This document shows positions 1 to 10,776 of a stretch of 58,656 nt of DNA, piece by piece; position 1 is the stretch's first letter, and each line of letters starts with the position of its first letter. The notes under the pieces are model-generated. The model did not search any database. It saw only the letters and a list, made by a program, of their open reading frames with translations, and was not told the DNA's origin. The DNA lies in assembly GCA_025358085.1 (NCBI GenBank), contig JANYKT010000156.1, positions 1 through 58,656 of the forward strand. Reading direction: 5' to 3'. This DNA is from Deltaproteobacteria bacterium. GTDB lineage: Bacteria; Myxococcota; Myxococcia; Myxococcales; 40CM-4-68-19. Made by a program: the position numbers and the translations under genes.

Positions 1-612
1 CGGCCAGCCATTCAGCCGCTCGCGGAAGACGCTTACAAGATTCAATTCACCGCCAGCGGGGCCTTTCGAGAAAAGCTCAAGCAGACACAAGAGCTGCTTT
101 GGCACCGTGTACCTGATGGGGATCTGGCAGCCATCCTCGAAGCCGCGCTCGATTTGCTGATTCAGAAAGTGAAGAAGGAAAGATTCGCTTTGGGCCGGAA
201 GACGAGGACAGCTCCGCAGACAAGCCCTGTCGCGCCGGATGTTGAGGTCCATCGACCAACGCGGCACATTCCCGACGCAATCAAGCGCGCCGTTCACGAA
301 CGCGATGCCGGGCGCTGCACCTTCGCTGACGATGAAGGCCGCAGATGCAGCGAGACTGGCACGCTCGAGTTCGACCACCTTGACGGCTTCGCGCGTACGC
401 AAGTCCATACGGTTGAACGAATTCGTCTCCTCTGCCGTCCACACAACCAGTATGCTGCGGAGCAAATGTATGGACGCACCTTCATGCAGCGCGCGCGGCT
501 TTCGAAACCAGTAGCAGCGCGATTGGCCGGCACCGCTGATTCAACTTGTCCCGGGACAAGTCCTCTGAGTCTGACTCAGAGCAGGCTCCTTCAAAGAGGA
601 CCCGCAAGATGA
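1..612 (+). CDS. HNH endonuclease, C-terminal part (5' end outside window)
   Basis: The frame is open from base 1 to the TGA at 610-612, so about 203 C-terminal residues are visible. The tail has an HNH core: a Cys in GRCTF, a second Cys in GRRC, the FDHLDGFA segment with the conserved Asp-His, and LLCRPHNQ with the last Cys, His and Asn. This matches the zinc-finger HNH nucleases present in many copies in myxobacterial genomes, where a conserved helical N-terminal part precedes the HNH tail. Biological role is not established for the family; a selfish or defence-related nuclease is possible. The last codons read through a perfect 18-bp palindrome at 544-561. A decayed inverted copy lies at 27.2-27.4 kb. 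Confidence 0.85.
   Translation, partial: RPAIQPLAEDAYKIQFTASGAFREKLKQTQELLWHRVPDGDLAAILEAALDLLIQKVKKERFALGRKTRTAPQTSPVAPDVEVHRPTRHIPDAIKRAVHERDAGRCTFADDEGRRCSETGTLEFDHLDGFARTQVHTVERIRLLCRPHNQYAAEQMYGRTFMQRARLSKPVAARLAGTADSTCPGTSPLSLTQSRLLQRGPAR
544..561. repeat. 18-bp perfect palindrome at the 3' end of the HNH gene
   Basis: The sequence ACTTGTCCCGGGACAAGT equals its own reverse complement and is translated as the end of the HNH protein (TCPGTS). The identical palindrome recurs at 27249-27266 next to the decayed HNH copy, so it travels with this gene family. It could act as a terminator-like hairpin or a protein-binding site; no loop is present, which argues for a dyad site. Confidence 0.85.
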
Positions 613-930
613 CCGAGCGTTCCAGCTCCCGTTGAAGAGTGACGCCGTGTTCTCGTAGAAATATGGCACCCGGGTGTCGGCATTGTCGCGCTCGCCTGAC
701 TGCGTCTGCGATTCAGGGTCTCGATAAAAAAGACCTTGACGCAGCTGTGAAGCCGGGCAAAGAGAAGAGCGGAACGAATCGTTTAATGGCGTTTCACCCC
801 GCCACGCTACTGCGGCGCTCCGAATCCTGACACCACTTCCCAATCAGCCTCGCGCCCGCAGCCCCGCGCCCAGCACTGACCTCCGGCGTCAACGCGACTC
901 CGGAATCGCCCGCTCGGCTCCGCGTAGAGC

Positions 931-1046
931 CATTCAAATCAAGTAACGAGTTTCAATCTATGCGCGCGTCGCCCTGGACGGCGGCGCTCGCCAGTGTACG
1001 GTGATCCGCGCGGGGAATTCGATACATCCCAGCGAGGCCAGCTGGC
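931..1046 (-). pseudogene. Partial duplicate of the 3' end of aat
   Basis: About 110 bases here align almost base for base with 2425-2541, which is the 3' end of the intact aat gene plus about 20 bases beyond its stop. Differences are scattered substitutions and single-base indels, so this is an older, decaying copy without the rest of the gene. The remainder of 613-1115 shows no recognisable coding sequence: several short frames exist but none looks protein-like. Confidence 0.85.
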
Positions 1047-1115
1047 GCAATCACGACACCGAGTAACAGCAGCGGCGCGGTCTTGCTTGCGTTCCAGGGC
1101 GAGCGGATCGTGCCC

Positions 1116-1260
1116 TCACAACGAAAACGCGCGACTCACCAGCATTACGTCGCTGTCGTAAGCCGGTATCGCCTCTGCGCCCCGCGGCGTGATCGACGCC
1201 CCCTCGAGCGCGGGGAACCCTTCGTACTCTTCGGCGTAGCGACGCGCCCGCTTCCGTGAC
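1116..1260 (-). pseudogene. Unidentified C-terminal coding remnant
   Basis: The minus strand has a protein-like stretch ending in TGA at 1116-1118: RRYAEEYEGF, then PALEGASITPRGAEAIPAYD and SDVMLVSRAF. Its upstream part turns into Arg-rich low-quality frame and there is no plausible start. I do not recognise the family. It is recorded because composition and reading look like the end of a real protein rather than random DNA, in a region already full of gene fragments. Confidence 0.35.
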
Positions 1261-1367
1261 CTTGCTCCACGGGCTCTGGGACGCGAAGCGCGGCTGAGCG
1301 GGCCGACCGCGGAACGTCTGCGCAGATGGGCGGTGGTGCTAGAGCGCTGAAGGGGTTGAAACCAGAG

Positions 1368-1784
1368 TCAGGCGGCGACGATTGGAGCCTCGTTGATGGG
1401 CTGCACGAACACCCAGACCGAGTCGGTGATGTCGCTATAGAAGAGCGTAATGCTCACGTCGCGCGGGTCCTGCTTGAAGGCGAAGTGGTAGTTGAACTTC
1501 GCGTGCAGGTGCTTCTCCCGGACGCCCTCCCGGAACCGGCCGGCAAACTCCTTGACGTCTGCGCAAGGCGCGACCTCGCGGAAGAAGTCCTTTCCCAGCA
1601 CGTCCTTCTGCGGCATCCGCGCCAGCGTCGACTCGTAGAGGTTGAACTTCTTGACCCGCCCTTCGCTGTCCAGCTGGATGGCGCCGAAGGGCAGCTTGTC
1701 GAGCTCCGCCCCCTGCATGAACTCGATGTTCTGGAACGTCAGTCCGAGGATGGCAAAGTCGCTGGTGGCGTCGTGCTCGAGCAT
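1368..1784 (-). CDS. pyp: Photoactive yellow protein-like PAS protein
   Basis: The 138-residue product is a single PAS domain that matches photoactive yellow protein (PYP) along its whole length. PYP is a soluble blue-light sensor that binds p-coumarate as a thioester to one cysteine. The signature segments LPFGAIQLD (residues 31-39), GKDFFREVAPC (64-74) and WVFV near the end are present. Cys74 corresponds to the chromophore Cys69 of the Halorhodospira halophila protein and Glu51 to Glu46. The residue matching Tyr42, which hydrogen-bonds the chromophore, is Phe47, and the Arg52 position is Met57. ATG at 1784 is taken as the start because it gives family length; a TTG at 1820 would add 12 residues. 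Neither has a strong ribosome binding site. Genes for p-coumarate synthesis or ligation are not in this window, so light sensing is inferred. Confidence 0.82.
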   Translation of the reverse strand: MLEHDATSDFAILGLTFQNIEFMQGAELDKLPFGAIQLDSEGRVKKFNLYESTLARMPQKDVLGKDFFREVAPCADVKEFAGRFREGVREKHLHAKFNYHFAFKQDPRDVSITLFYSDITDSVWVFVQPINEAPIVAA

Positions 1785-1924
1785 GCACGGGTATTGGCAA
1801 CATGGCGGTCGTGCAGTCAATGCATTTCATTACCCTGGGCGAAGGAGCGATGCGGGGGCTGCGGCGGATCTGTTGTCAGCGCCGCACCGAGAAGTAAGTA
1901 CGAGAAGGACCGTAGAAACCCGTA

Positions 1925-2062
1925 TTGCATCGGGGCCTGGACCTGCTTCCATTCGGCGCGATACAGCTCGACACGCAAGGGCGGGTCAAGAATGTCAACA
2001 TGTCTGAGTCGAATCTTTCGCAGCTGGTATCCGATGATTGTCAAACCGAAGTTCGAGGCTCG
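1925..2062 (+). pseudogene. Decayed second copy of the PYP-like gene
   Basis: On the strand opposite the intact gene this segment reads LLPFGAIQLDTQGRVK followed by NVNMSESNLSQLV, matching residues 30-58 of the intact protein (LPFGAIQLD, then EGRVKKFNLYES). Homology stops after about 45 codons and the cysteine half is missing. At the Tyr42-equivalent position this copy has Val. It is a truncated inverted relic, or a fragment left by recombination. Confidence 0.8.
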
Positions 2063-2146
2063 TCCAACAGCCTGCATGCGCGGCGCCGCGTAACACGCCG
2101 CGCATGCTTGTTGATCTGTAAAACAAGGCCGAACGACTGAGCAAGG

Positions 2147-2312
2147 TCAGCCGCACCACCGGCCTGTCCCGCTGCGCTCCCCAACGCGCCAGCCCCAGCC
2201 TGCACTGCCGTCTTCCCCTCGCTGACCACGGTGGAGATGATGCTGGTGAGGAGTCAAGCGCCAGCCAACGTGGTGAGGCCCCAGGGGACCAGACCGTGGA
2301 GCACCCCGCTCA
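2147..2312 (-). pseudogene. Broken gene for a small membrane protein
   Basis: From ATG at 2312 the minus strand reads MSGVLHGLVPWGLTTLAGA, then an in-frame TGA, then LLTSIISTVVSEGKTAVQAG continuing with Gly/Ala-rich residues. Joined, this looks like the start of the hydrophobic repeat-type proteins that begin LHGLVTWGL. The stop codon and the loss of a sensible downstream frame mark it as inactive. The plus strand over 2313-2439 ends in a protein-like tail (SVQHFLDRFKSIPVDIEPIY) before TAA, possibly another gene relic. Confidence 0.45.
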
Positions 2313-2445
2313 TTTTTGTCGTCAATTGAGCGCGGAGCAGTCAAGTCTTGCGGGCGACAGCCGGCCCTCCGTGCAGCACTTCCTCGACCGGTTCAAGTCA
2401 ATCCCCGTCGATATCGAACCGATCTATTCAATCAAGTAACCAGCT

Positions 2446-3117
2446 TCAATCGAATCGCGCGTCGCGCTGGACGGCGGCGCGCGCCAGTGCACGGTAATCC
2501 GCGCGGGGGATTTCGATACAGCCCAGCGAGGCCAGGTGCGAGGTGAGCACTTGCACATCGAAGAGCTCGAATCCGCGCGCGCGCAGCCGGTCTGCCACTG
2601 CGGCGAAGGCGACTTTCGAGGCGCCCGTCTCGCGGTGGAACATCGATTCGCCGGCGAAGAGCTTGCCGACCGACAAGCCATAGAGCCCGCCCGCCAAAGC
2701 CTCGCCGCTCCAGACCTCCACGCTGTGCGCCCAGCCCATCCGGTGCAGCGCGCCGTAGGTGTCGATGACATCGGGCGTGATCCAGGTGCCTTCGGTGCCG
2801 CGATCACCGCACTCCTGCAGCACGCGATCAAAGGCTATGTCGAAGGTGACGGTGAAGCCCGCCTTGATTGAGCGGCGCACCGTGCGCGGCCAGGGCAGCT
2901 GCGGCTGCAGCGGGAAGATGGCGCGCGGGTCCGGTGACGCCCACGGCACCACGCCCTGCCGCACCGGCCAGGGAAAAATACCCTCGCGATACGCCGCGAG
3001 CACCAGCGCGGGAGACATCGATCGGCTCACCGCCACCACGTCCTGCCCCGGCGGCGGCTCAGGGAAGATGACCTGGGCGGGGGGCGGCTCCACCGGCGGG
3101 TACGGGGTCGAGCTCAC
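2446..3117 (-). CDS. aat: Leucyl/phenylalanyl-tRNA--protein transferase
   Basis: The cytoplasmic enzyme transfers Leu or Phe from aminoacyl-tRNA to N-terminal Arg or Lys of proteins, marking them for ClpAP in the bacterial N-degron pathway. The 223-residue product has the usual length and family blocks: GIFPWP and WASPDPRAIFP in the N-terminal half, then GTWITPDVIDTYGALHRMG, AHSVEVW, LYGLSVGKLFAGESMFH and ELFDVQVLTSHLASLGC. The start is GTG at 3117; no upstream in-frame ATG gives a better fit. It stands alone and is divergent from threonine synthase. A partial copy of its 3' end lies at 931-1046. Confidence 0.95.
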   Translation of the reverse strand: MSSTPYPPVEPPPAQVIFPEPPPGQDVVAVSRSMSPALVLAAYREGIFPWPVRQGVVPWASPDPRAIFPLQPQLPWPRTVRRSIKAGFTVTFDIAFDRVLQECGDRGTEGTWITPDVIDTYGALHRMGWAHSVEVWSGEALAGGLYGLSVGKLFAGESMFHRETGASKVAFAAVADRLRARGFELFDVQVLTSHLASLGCIEIPRADYRALARAAVQRDARFD

Positions 3118-3289
3118 TTGGGTCGCGTCATGCCTGGAAAAAGATTGCCACTGCGGCCGGGACGGTTCGGCGAAGCGGCAAATCGATGATAGGTAATCAA
3201 CGCTCCGTCACGCATCGGAAGAGGCTACACCCGACGGCGTCAGTGAGGTCGCTTCTGGGCTTGAACTTCAACAGCATCGGACCCTTCTA

Positions 3290-4396
3290 ATGAACCCGCG
3301 TTTCAAAGGTCTCTCCTGCTTCGCCTGCGATACGCGGCATGATCCGCTCGTGCTCCAGACCGTCTGCACCCGATGCGGAATGCCGCTGCGGGTCGACTAC
3401 GATCTGCGGCCGTTCAGCCCCGAGGGCCGCGCGCCCACGCTCTGGCGCTATGAAGAGGTCTTGCCCATCGCGGCGCGCGACGCGGTGTCGCTCGGCGAAG
3501 GCTTCACGCCGCTGTTGCCCGCAGCCGACGGGCTCCTGGTCAAAGACGAATCGCGCGAGCCCACCGGCTCGTTCAAGGCGCGAGGAATGGCGGTCGCGGT
3601 TTCAATGGCGCGCGCTCTCGGTGCGAAAGCCCTCGCCGCCCCGTCGGCCGGCAACGCTGCAGGCGCGCTCGCGGCCTATGGAGCCGCCGCCGGTTTGCCA
3701 GTGGTGGTGGCGATGCCCGACGATACACCGCGCGCGTTCATCGAGGAGTGCCGGCATTACGGTGCCGAGGTTCATCTGGTACCGGGCAGCATCGCCGACG
3801 CCGGCAAATGGCTGAAGACCAATGGGCCGCGCGAGGCATTCGACGTCTCGACGTTGAAGGAGCCGTACCGCGTCGAGGGCAAAAAGACGATGGCTTACGA
3901 GATCTGGGAGCAACTCGCAGGCGCGCTCCCCGACGCCATTGTCTACCCGACTGGCGGCGGCACCGGCCTCGTCGGTATGTGGAAGGCATTCAACGAGATG
4001 CAAGTCATGGGCTTCATCGGCGACGAGCGGCCACGATTGATCTCGGTGCAAGCCGAGGGCTGCGCGCCGGTCGTTAAAGCCTTCCTGAGCGGCGCGGACA
4101 AGACCGACCCCTGGCCCTCGCCGCACACGACAGCGTATGGGCTGAGGGTGCCGTCGCCTATCGGTGGCTTCCTCTGTTTGCGCGCGCTGCGTGACACCAG
4201 GGGAACCGCCATCGCCGTGCCCGAAGCCGAGATCGCCCCAGCGGCCGCAGACCTCGCGCGCCGCACCGGGCTCGATATCTGCCCCGAGGGCGGCGCCGCC
4301 TGGGCCGCAGTCAAGCGGCTGCGCGCGTCGGGTGATCTCGCGCCCAGGGCCAGCGTGGTGCTTTTCAATACCGGTACCGGCCTCAAGTATCGATAG
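3290..4396 (+). CDS. thrC: Threonine synthase
   Basis: This PLP enzyme converts O-phosphohomoserine to threonine in the last step of threonine biosynthesis. The 368-residue product starts with a zinc-ribbon-like module (Cys10, Cys13, Cys26, Cys29), typical of one threonine synthase class. The substrate loop LGEGFTPLLP follows, then the PLP lysine in PTGSFKARGM, the SAGNAAGALAAY cofactor-binding segment and the glycine-rich phosphate cradle PTGGGTGLVGMWKAF. Related fold-II enzymes such as cysteate synthase cannot be excluded by eye, but the zinc-ribbon architecture favours threonine synthase. It is convergent with the symporter gene, with 13 bp between stops. Confidence 0.88.
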   Translation: MNPRFKGLSCFACDTRHDPLVLQTVCTRCGMPLRVDYDLRPFSPEGRAPTLWRYEEVLPIAARDAVSLGEGFTPLLPAADGLLVKDESREPTGSFKARGMAVAVSMARALGAKALAAPSAGNAAGALAAYGAAAGLPVVVAMPDDTPRAFIEECRHYGAEVHLVPGSIADAGKWLKTNGPREAFDVSTLKEPYRVEGKKTMAYEIWEQLAGALPDAIVYPTGGGTGLVGMWKAFNEMQVMGFIGDERPRLISVQAEGCAPVVKAFLSGADKTDPWPSPHTTAYGLRVPSPIGGFLCLRALRDTRGTAIAVPEAEIAPAAADLARRTGLDICPEGGAAWAAVKRLRASGDLAPRASVVLFNTGTGLKYR

Positions 4397-4409
4397 CAGC
4401 TTTGGAGCA

Positions 4410-5654
4410 TTAGAGTTCGCCGGCAATGAGGGCGGCTTCCAAAGCCTCGTCAGAAGCCTCGACGAATTGCCCTTCCCACTTGGCAATGGCAACGCACGCG
4501 AGGCAGTTGCCGACCACGTTCAGCATGGTCCGCGCCATATCCATCAGCTCATCGACGCCGAGAATCAGCGCTACCCCTTCAACGGGCAACCCGTGGGATA
4601 CCAGCGTTCCTGAGAGGATGACGAGCGATGCCCGCGGCACCGCTGCCACTCCCTTGCTGCTCAAGATGAGCGTGAGCATGATTCCCAGCTGCTGCACCAG
4701 GGAAAGGTGCACGCCCGCTGCCTGCGCGACGAAGAGCGTGGCGAGCGACAGGTAGAGTGTCGAGCCATCGAGATTGAAGCTGTACCCGAGAGGCACGATG
4801 AATGAGACGATCCGGCGCGGCACGCCGAAGTGCTCCAGCGCCTCCATCGCGCGCGGCAGCGCCGCCTCGCTCGACGTGGTGGTGAATGCGATCACCGCCG
4901 GCTCCTTCACCACGCGGAGGAACTTGCGCAGCGGAATGCGCATCCAGAGCGCGATGGGCAAGAGCACCGTCAGTATAAAGACCGCGACCGCCAGATAGAG
5001 TGAACCCACCAGCGCCGCCAGGTTCCACAATACATGCAGTCCGCCGTGCCCGACGGTATAGGCGATAGCGCAGCCGACCCCGATGGGCGCATAGCGCATG
5101 ACGATGTTGGTCAGCTTGAACATCGCTTCGCTGACCGACTCGCACATCGCAATGATGGGCTTGCCCCGCTCGCCGATCAGCCCCACCGCGATGGCGAAGA
5201 AGATGCTGAAGATGACGATTTGCAGGACATCGCCCTTGGCCATCGCGTCGATGACCGACTCAGGCACCAGGTGCAGCAGCATGTCCTTCCACGTCTGCGG
5301 CGTGGCCAGCCTGGGCTCGCTCCCGGGCGAAGGCAGGTTCACTCCGCGGCCGGGCTGCGTGAGATTGACGACGATGAGTCCGATGGCAAGCGCGAGCGTG
5401 GTCACCACCTCGAAGTAGATCATCGCCCGCAGACCCATCCGCCCGACGACCTTCGGGTGCCCGGCTCCGGCGATACCAGCGACCAGGCTGGAAAAGATCA
5501 GCGGCGCGATCAGCATCTTGATCAGCCGCAAGAAGATCAGGCTGAATGGGCGCAGCACTTCGGCATAAGCAGGGTGCGTCACGCTGAGCAGCCAGCCAAC
5601 CACGATTCCCAGCGCAAGGCCGAGCAGGATCTGGCGCGTCAAGGTGAGCCGCAT
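4410..5654 (-). CDS. gltP: Dicarboxylate/amino acid:cation symporter (DAACS family)
   Basis: An inner-membrane secondary transporter that imports glutamate/aspartate or C4-dicarboxylates with protons or sodium. The 414-residue product has a hydrophobic N-terminus (LGLALGIVVGWLLSV) and the two re-entrant hairpin regions of the family: FTTTSSEAALPRAMEAL, the serine-rich HP1 loop, and GYSFNLDGSTLYLSLATLFV, the NxDG motif of TM7. The HP2 region follows with LILSSKGVAAVPRASLVIL. Substrate cannot be told from sequence, so the symbol is provisional. ATG at 5654 precedes a short intergenic gap shared with the divergent PilT-like gene. Confidence 0.9.
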   Translation of the reverse strand: MRLTLTRQILLGLALGIVVGWLLSVTHPAYAEVLRPFSLIFLRLIKMLIAPLIFSSLVAGIAGAGHPKVVGRMGLRAMIYFEVVTTLALAIGLIVVNLTQPGRGVNLPSPGSEPRLATPQTWKDMLLHLVPESVIDAMAKGDVLQIVIFSIFFAIAVGLIGERGKPIIAMCESVSEAMFKLTNIVMRYAPIGVGCAIAYTVGHGGLHVLWNLAALVGSLYLAVAVFILTVLLPIALWMRIPLRKFLRVVKEPAVIAFTTTSSEAALPRAMEALEHFGVPRRIVSFIVPLGYSFNLDGSTLYLSLATLFVAQAAGVHLSLVQQLGIMLTLILSSKGVAAVPRASLVILSGTLVSHGLPVEGVALILGVDELMDMARTMLNVVGNCLACVAIAKWEGQFVEASDEALEAALIAGEL

Positions 5655-5789
5655 GGGCCCCCGCGTAGCATGCGTCGCGCGGCTCTGCCACTTCCGCGGC
5701 GCTCTTCTTTACCAATCACTATCGATTTACAGCGCTTTGGTAATTTCGTTAACCTGGCCCCGCACACCAGCGAAAGCGAACGCACTGAA

Positions 5790-7316
5790 ATGGCAAGGCT
5801 CGACGCGTTCATCCAGCTCCTGCTCTACGAGTCCGCCGACGAGCTCATTCTCGAGACGGGCAAGAGCGTCCTGCTGCACAAGCAGGGCAGCCCGGCGCGG
5901 CCGCTGGTCAAGCAGCTCCTCACCGCCGCGCAAGTCGCCTCGGCGCTCGCCGAAGTGCTGCCCGCGGCGCAACGCGGCCTGCTGCCCGAGTCCGGCATCT
6001 CCTTCTCCTACTCTGCTCCGGCGGGACTGGTGCACATCCGCTGCGAGAGAGGCAGCGCGGGCAACCGCATTTCGGTGACGCCCCTGCTCGACGAGGCGCA
6101 CATCGTTCAAGACGAAGCGGTCGAGGACGAGCTGGGCACTGGCCTCTTTGGGACGGTATCGGAGAACCTCGCCGCTCCGGAGGAGCACCGGCCCTACAAC
6201 ACTCCGCCGCGCGGCGCACCCGTGCTGGTGCAGCCGCTCGGCCGCACCGCCGGGCTGGAAGTGCTGATTGCCGCCGCCGTCGAAAGTGGCGCGTCCGACC
6301 TCCACCTCGCCAGCGGCTGCCCGCCCTTGCTGCGCATCGAAGGCTCGCTGCGGCCGCTGGAAGGCCACCTCTCGCTGCCCGCAGCGCGGCTCGAAGAGCT
6401 GATCTGGGCCGCCCTGCCCGACTCCGCGCGGGCCGAATACGAGCGCGCCCGCGGCGTCACCTGCACCATCCAGAGTGGCGCGCTCCGCTTCCGCGCCAGC
6501 GTCTTTCCCGATTCGCGCGGTATCTCCGCGGCCATACGGCCCATCCCGGCCGAGCCGCTCGAGGCCGAGCGGCTGGGCTTGCCGCGCCAGGTCCTCGACC
6601 AGTGCTTCGCCAGCCGCGGACTCATCCTGATCGCGGGCGCTGCCGGGTCGGGCCGCACCAGCACGCTCGCGGCGCTGGTGGACTTCATCAATCGCAACCG
6701 CGACGACCACGTACTCACCCTCGAAGAACCCATTGAGCAGGTGCACGTCAACAAACGCTGTCTCATCCGCCAGCGCGAGGTCCCCACGCAGGTGCCGGGG
6801 TTCGAAATCGGTCTGCGGCAGGCGCTGCGCGAAGACCCGGACGTGGTGGTGGTCGGCGATCTCCGCGACGCCGCCAGCGCCGCGCTCGCCATCGAGCTCG
6901 CCGCCAGCGGCCGGCTGGTGCTGGCGCAACTCAACACCATCGGCGTACTGGCGGCGCTCGATCGATTGATTGAGCAGGCCCCGGCCCTGCGGTCCGCGCT
7001 CGCCGAGTCGCTGCGCTGCGTCCTCTCGCAGACTCTCTGTCGCAGGCAAGCCGGAGGCCGCATCGCCGCATTCGAAGTGCTGCTGCCCACCGAGTCAGCC
7101 ACAACTCTCATCCGCGAGGGCGGTGGCTTTCAGCTGCCCACCGCGATGCAAGCGGGACGCGCGCACGGCTTCTTGCCTTTGAACGAGGCGCTGGCGGAGC
7201 TGGTGGAAAAGCGCCTGGTCGACCCTCGCGAGGCGCTGCGCCGCTCGAACGTCAAGGCTGAGCTTCGCTCGATGCTCGAGAGGAAGGGCGTCGCGCTGCA
7301 GGACAAAGCGTCCTGA
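5790..7316 (+). CDS. PilT-like ATPase paralogue with two N-terminal PilT domains and degenerate motifs
   Basis: The 508-residue product belongs to the type II/IV secretion ATPase family (PilT/PilU). ATG at 5790 is chosen since MARLDAF matches the common PilT start MARIDxF. Residues 1 to about 110 form a poor first PilT N-terminal domain. A second, better one begins near residue 155 (VESGASDLHLASG) and is followed by the ATPase core. The core is degenerate: Walker A near residue 285 reads GAAGSGRTS, with Arg for the catalytic Lys; the Walker B region reads VVGDLRD where PilT has VGEMRD; the His-box region reads LVLAQLNT where active PilTs have LVFGTLHT. It is therefore probably catalytically weak or inactive and may regulate true PilT motors, two of which are encoded at 37.7-41.6 kb. 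Malic enzyme follows 41 bp downstream. Confidence 0.85.
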   Translation: MARLDAFIQLLLYESADELILETGKSVLLHKQGSPARPLVKQLLTAAQVASALAEVLPAAQRGLLPESGISFSYSAPAGLVHIRCERGSAGNRISVTPLLDEAHIVQDEAVEDELGTGLFGTVSENLAAPEEHRPYNTPPRGAPVLVQPLGRTAGLEVLIAAAVESGASDLHLASGCPPLLRIEGSLRPLEGHLSLPAARLEELIWAALPDSARAEYERARGVTCTIQSGALRFRASVFPDSRGISAAIRPIPAEPLEAERLGLPRQVLDQCFASRGLILIAGAAGSGRTSTLAALVDFINRNRDDHVLTLEEPIEQVHVNKRCLIRQREVPTQVPGFEIGLRQALREDPDVVVVGDLRDAASAALAIELAASGRLVLAQLNTIGVLAALDRLIEQAPALRSALAESLRCVLSQTLCRRQAGGRIAAFEVLLPTESATTLIREGGGFQLPTAMQAGRAHGFLPLNEALAELVEKRLVDPREALRRSNVKAELRSMLERKGVALQDKAS

Positions 7317-7357
7317 TTGCATTGCGGGCCAGGGCGCCCTGATCAAAGGTGGCCGCC

Positions 7358-9621
<2,264 letters not shown>

Positions 9622-9643
<22 letters not shown>

Positions 9644-10755
9644 GCAATGGCGCGCGCCAGCAGCATCGCGCCCTCGGCGTTGGGGTGGCCGTCCCAGGGA
9701 AGCAGTTGCGAGAACTGCAGCTGGACATCAACGTGCGGAACATCGGCGAGCAGCGACGTCATCAGCAGGGGCGGCGGGCCATCGATGGATTGCTGAAGGA
9801 AGAGAGAGCGCGCGCCGTGGGCGGAGGCCGCGTGCACGGTCTGGGCGAAGATGGCGTGCGCCAGCTCTAGCGCAGTTTCGAGCCGCGAGGACCGCGTATA
9901 TTGCAGCTCATTCGCCAATAGATTGCGCAAGCGCAGCTGGGGCCGGGGCGGAGCGAGCGAGAGCGCGCCATTGACCAGCTCGAGGCGCGGCCGGTAGTCA
10001 TGCAGGTTGCGCGTCAGCATCACCGGCAGTACCAGCGAAACGACCAGCACCGGATGTTGCAAGCGAGACAATGCGTCGAGTGCGCGCAGATAGGCCTGAT
10101 CGTTTCCATACCCGCCGACCGCGGTCACCACGACCTGCAGGCCGGTGAGCTGCTCCAGCCGCGCCGCCACGGTGTCCTTCCAATTGAGTCCGTGCCCGAA
10201 CATGCAGGACTCGCCGGCGAGGATGATGGTAGGTCGCGCGGGATCCTCCTGCCAATCCTTGCTGCGCGCGCGGTCGCCATATTGGTCGATCTCGTAGTGC
10301 GCGGACGGCGTTTCGTTGCTCAGCTTCACATCGAGGCTCCTGCGCGGTGTGAACGTCCAGCCCAGCCGCGCATCAGGCAACCCCAGCCGCGTTTCGAGCT
10401 TCGGGTTCTTTGCCGGCTGGTCGGGCCTGTCCAGCCTCTCGAGAATGAGCTCGCAGACGGCCAGTGACAGCAGCACCGCAAGTGCAATACGTGCAGTTGC
10501 GGCGAGGGTCTCGCGCATCCCCCGCCGCGCAATCAAGCCGCCCACGAGCGGCGCCAGCACCAGCGGAAAGAGCAGCCCCGCGATGACCAGCACGAGCCGC
10601 AGCGAGGGCAGCGCGCCTTTGGGCATGGGCCAGTAATACTCGGGCACCGCGATATGGCGGTTGAACCAGGCGGGCGTCACGCGCCACGCGAACGCGACCA
10701 GCGCGAGGCCCGGCAGTGCGACGATGGCTTCGGCGGTGCGGCGCATGGCGCACAT
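9622..10755 (-). CDS. SGNH/GDSL hydrolase with N-terminal membrane segments
   Basis: The 377-residue product begins with three to four hydrophobic segments (AIVALPGLALVAFA, LVLVIAGLLFPLVLAPLVGG, IALAVLLSLAVCEL) followed by an extracytoplasmic SGNH esterase-like domain. Visible blocks are ILAGESCMFGHG, where Ser sits in block I with Glu in place of the usual Asp, AVGGYGNDQAYLR (block II Gly), and WDGHPNAEG with the catalytic Asp-x-x-His-like pair near the C-terminus. Such proteins often sit beside carbamoyltransferases and DUF5989 proteins, as here, and may add or remove an acyl group on a surface or secreted product. The start at 10755 or 10746 is only 21-30 bp from the divergent ferritin-like gene. 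Confidence 0.75.
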
Positions 10756-10776
10756 GGTAGCGTCCTTTGCTTGCGC

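Noticed and set aside
5034-5789. Longer start for the PilT-like gene at 5034
   Set aside because: That part runs antisense through the symporter gene and is not similar to PilT; ATG 5790 matches the family start.
5727-7049. 440-codon minus frame opposite the PilT-like gene
   Set aside because: Arg/Gly/Glu-rich antisense shadow; the plus frame has recognisable PilT structure.
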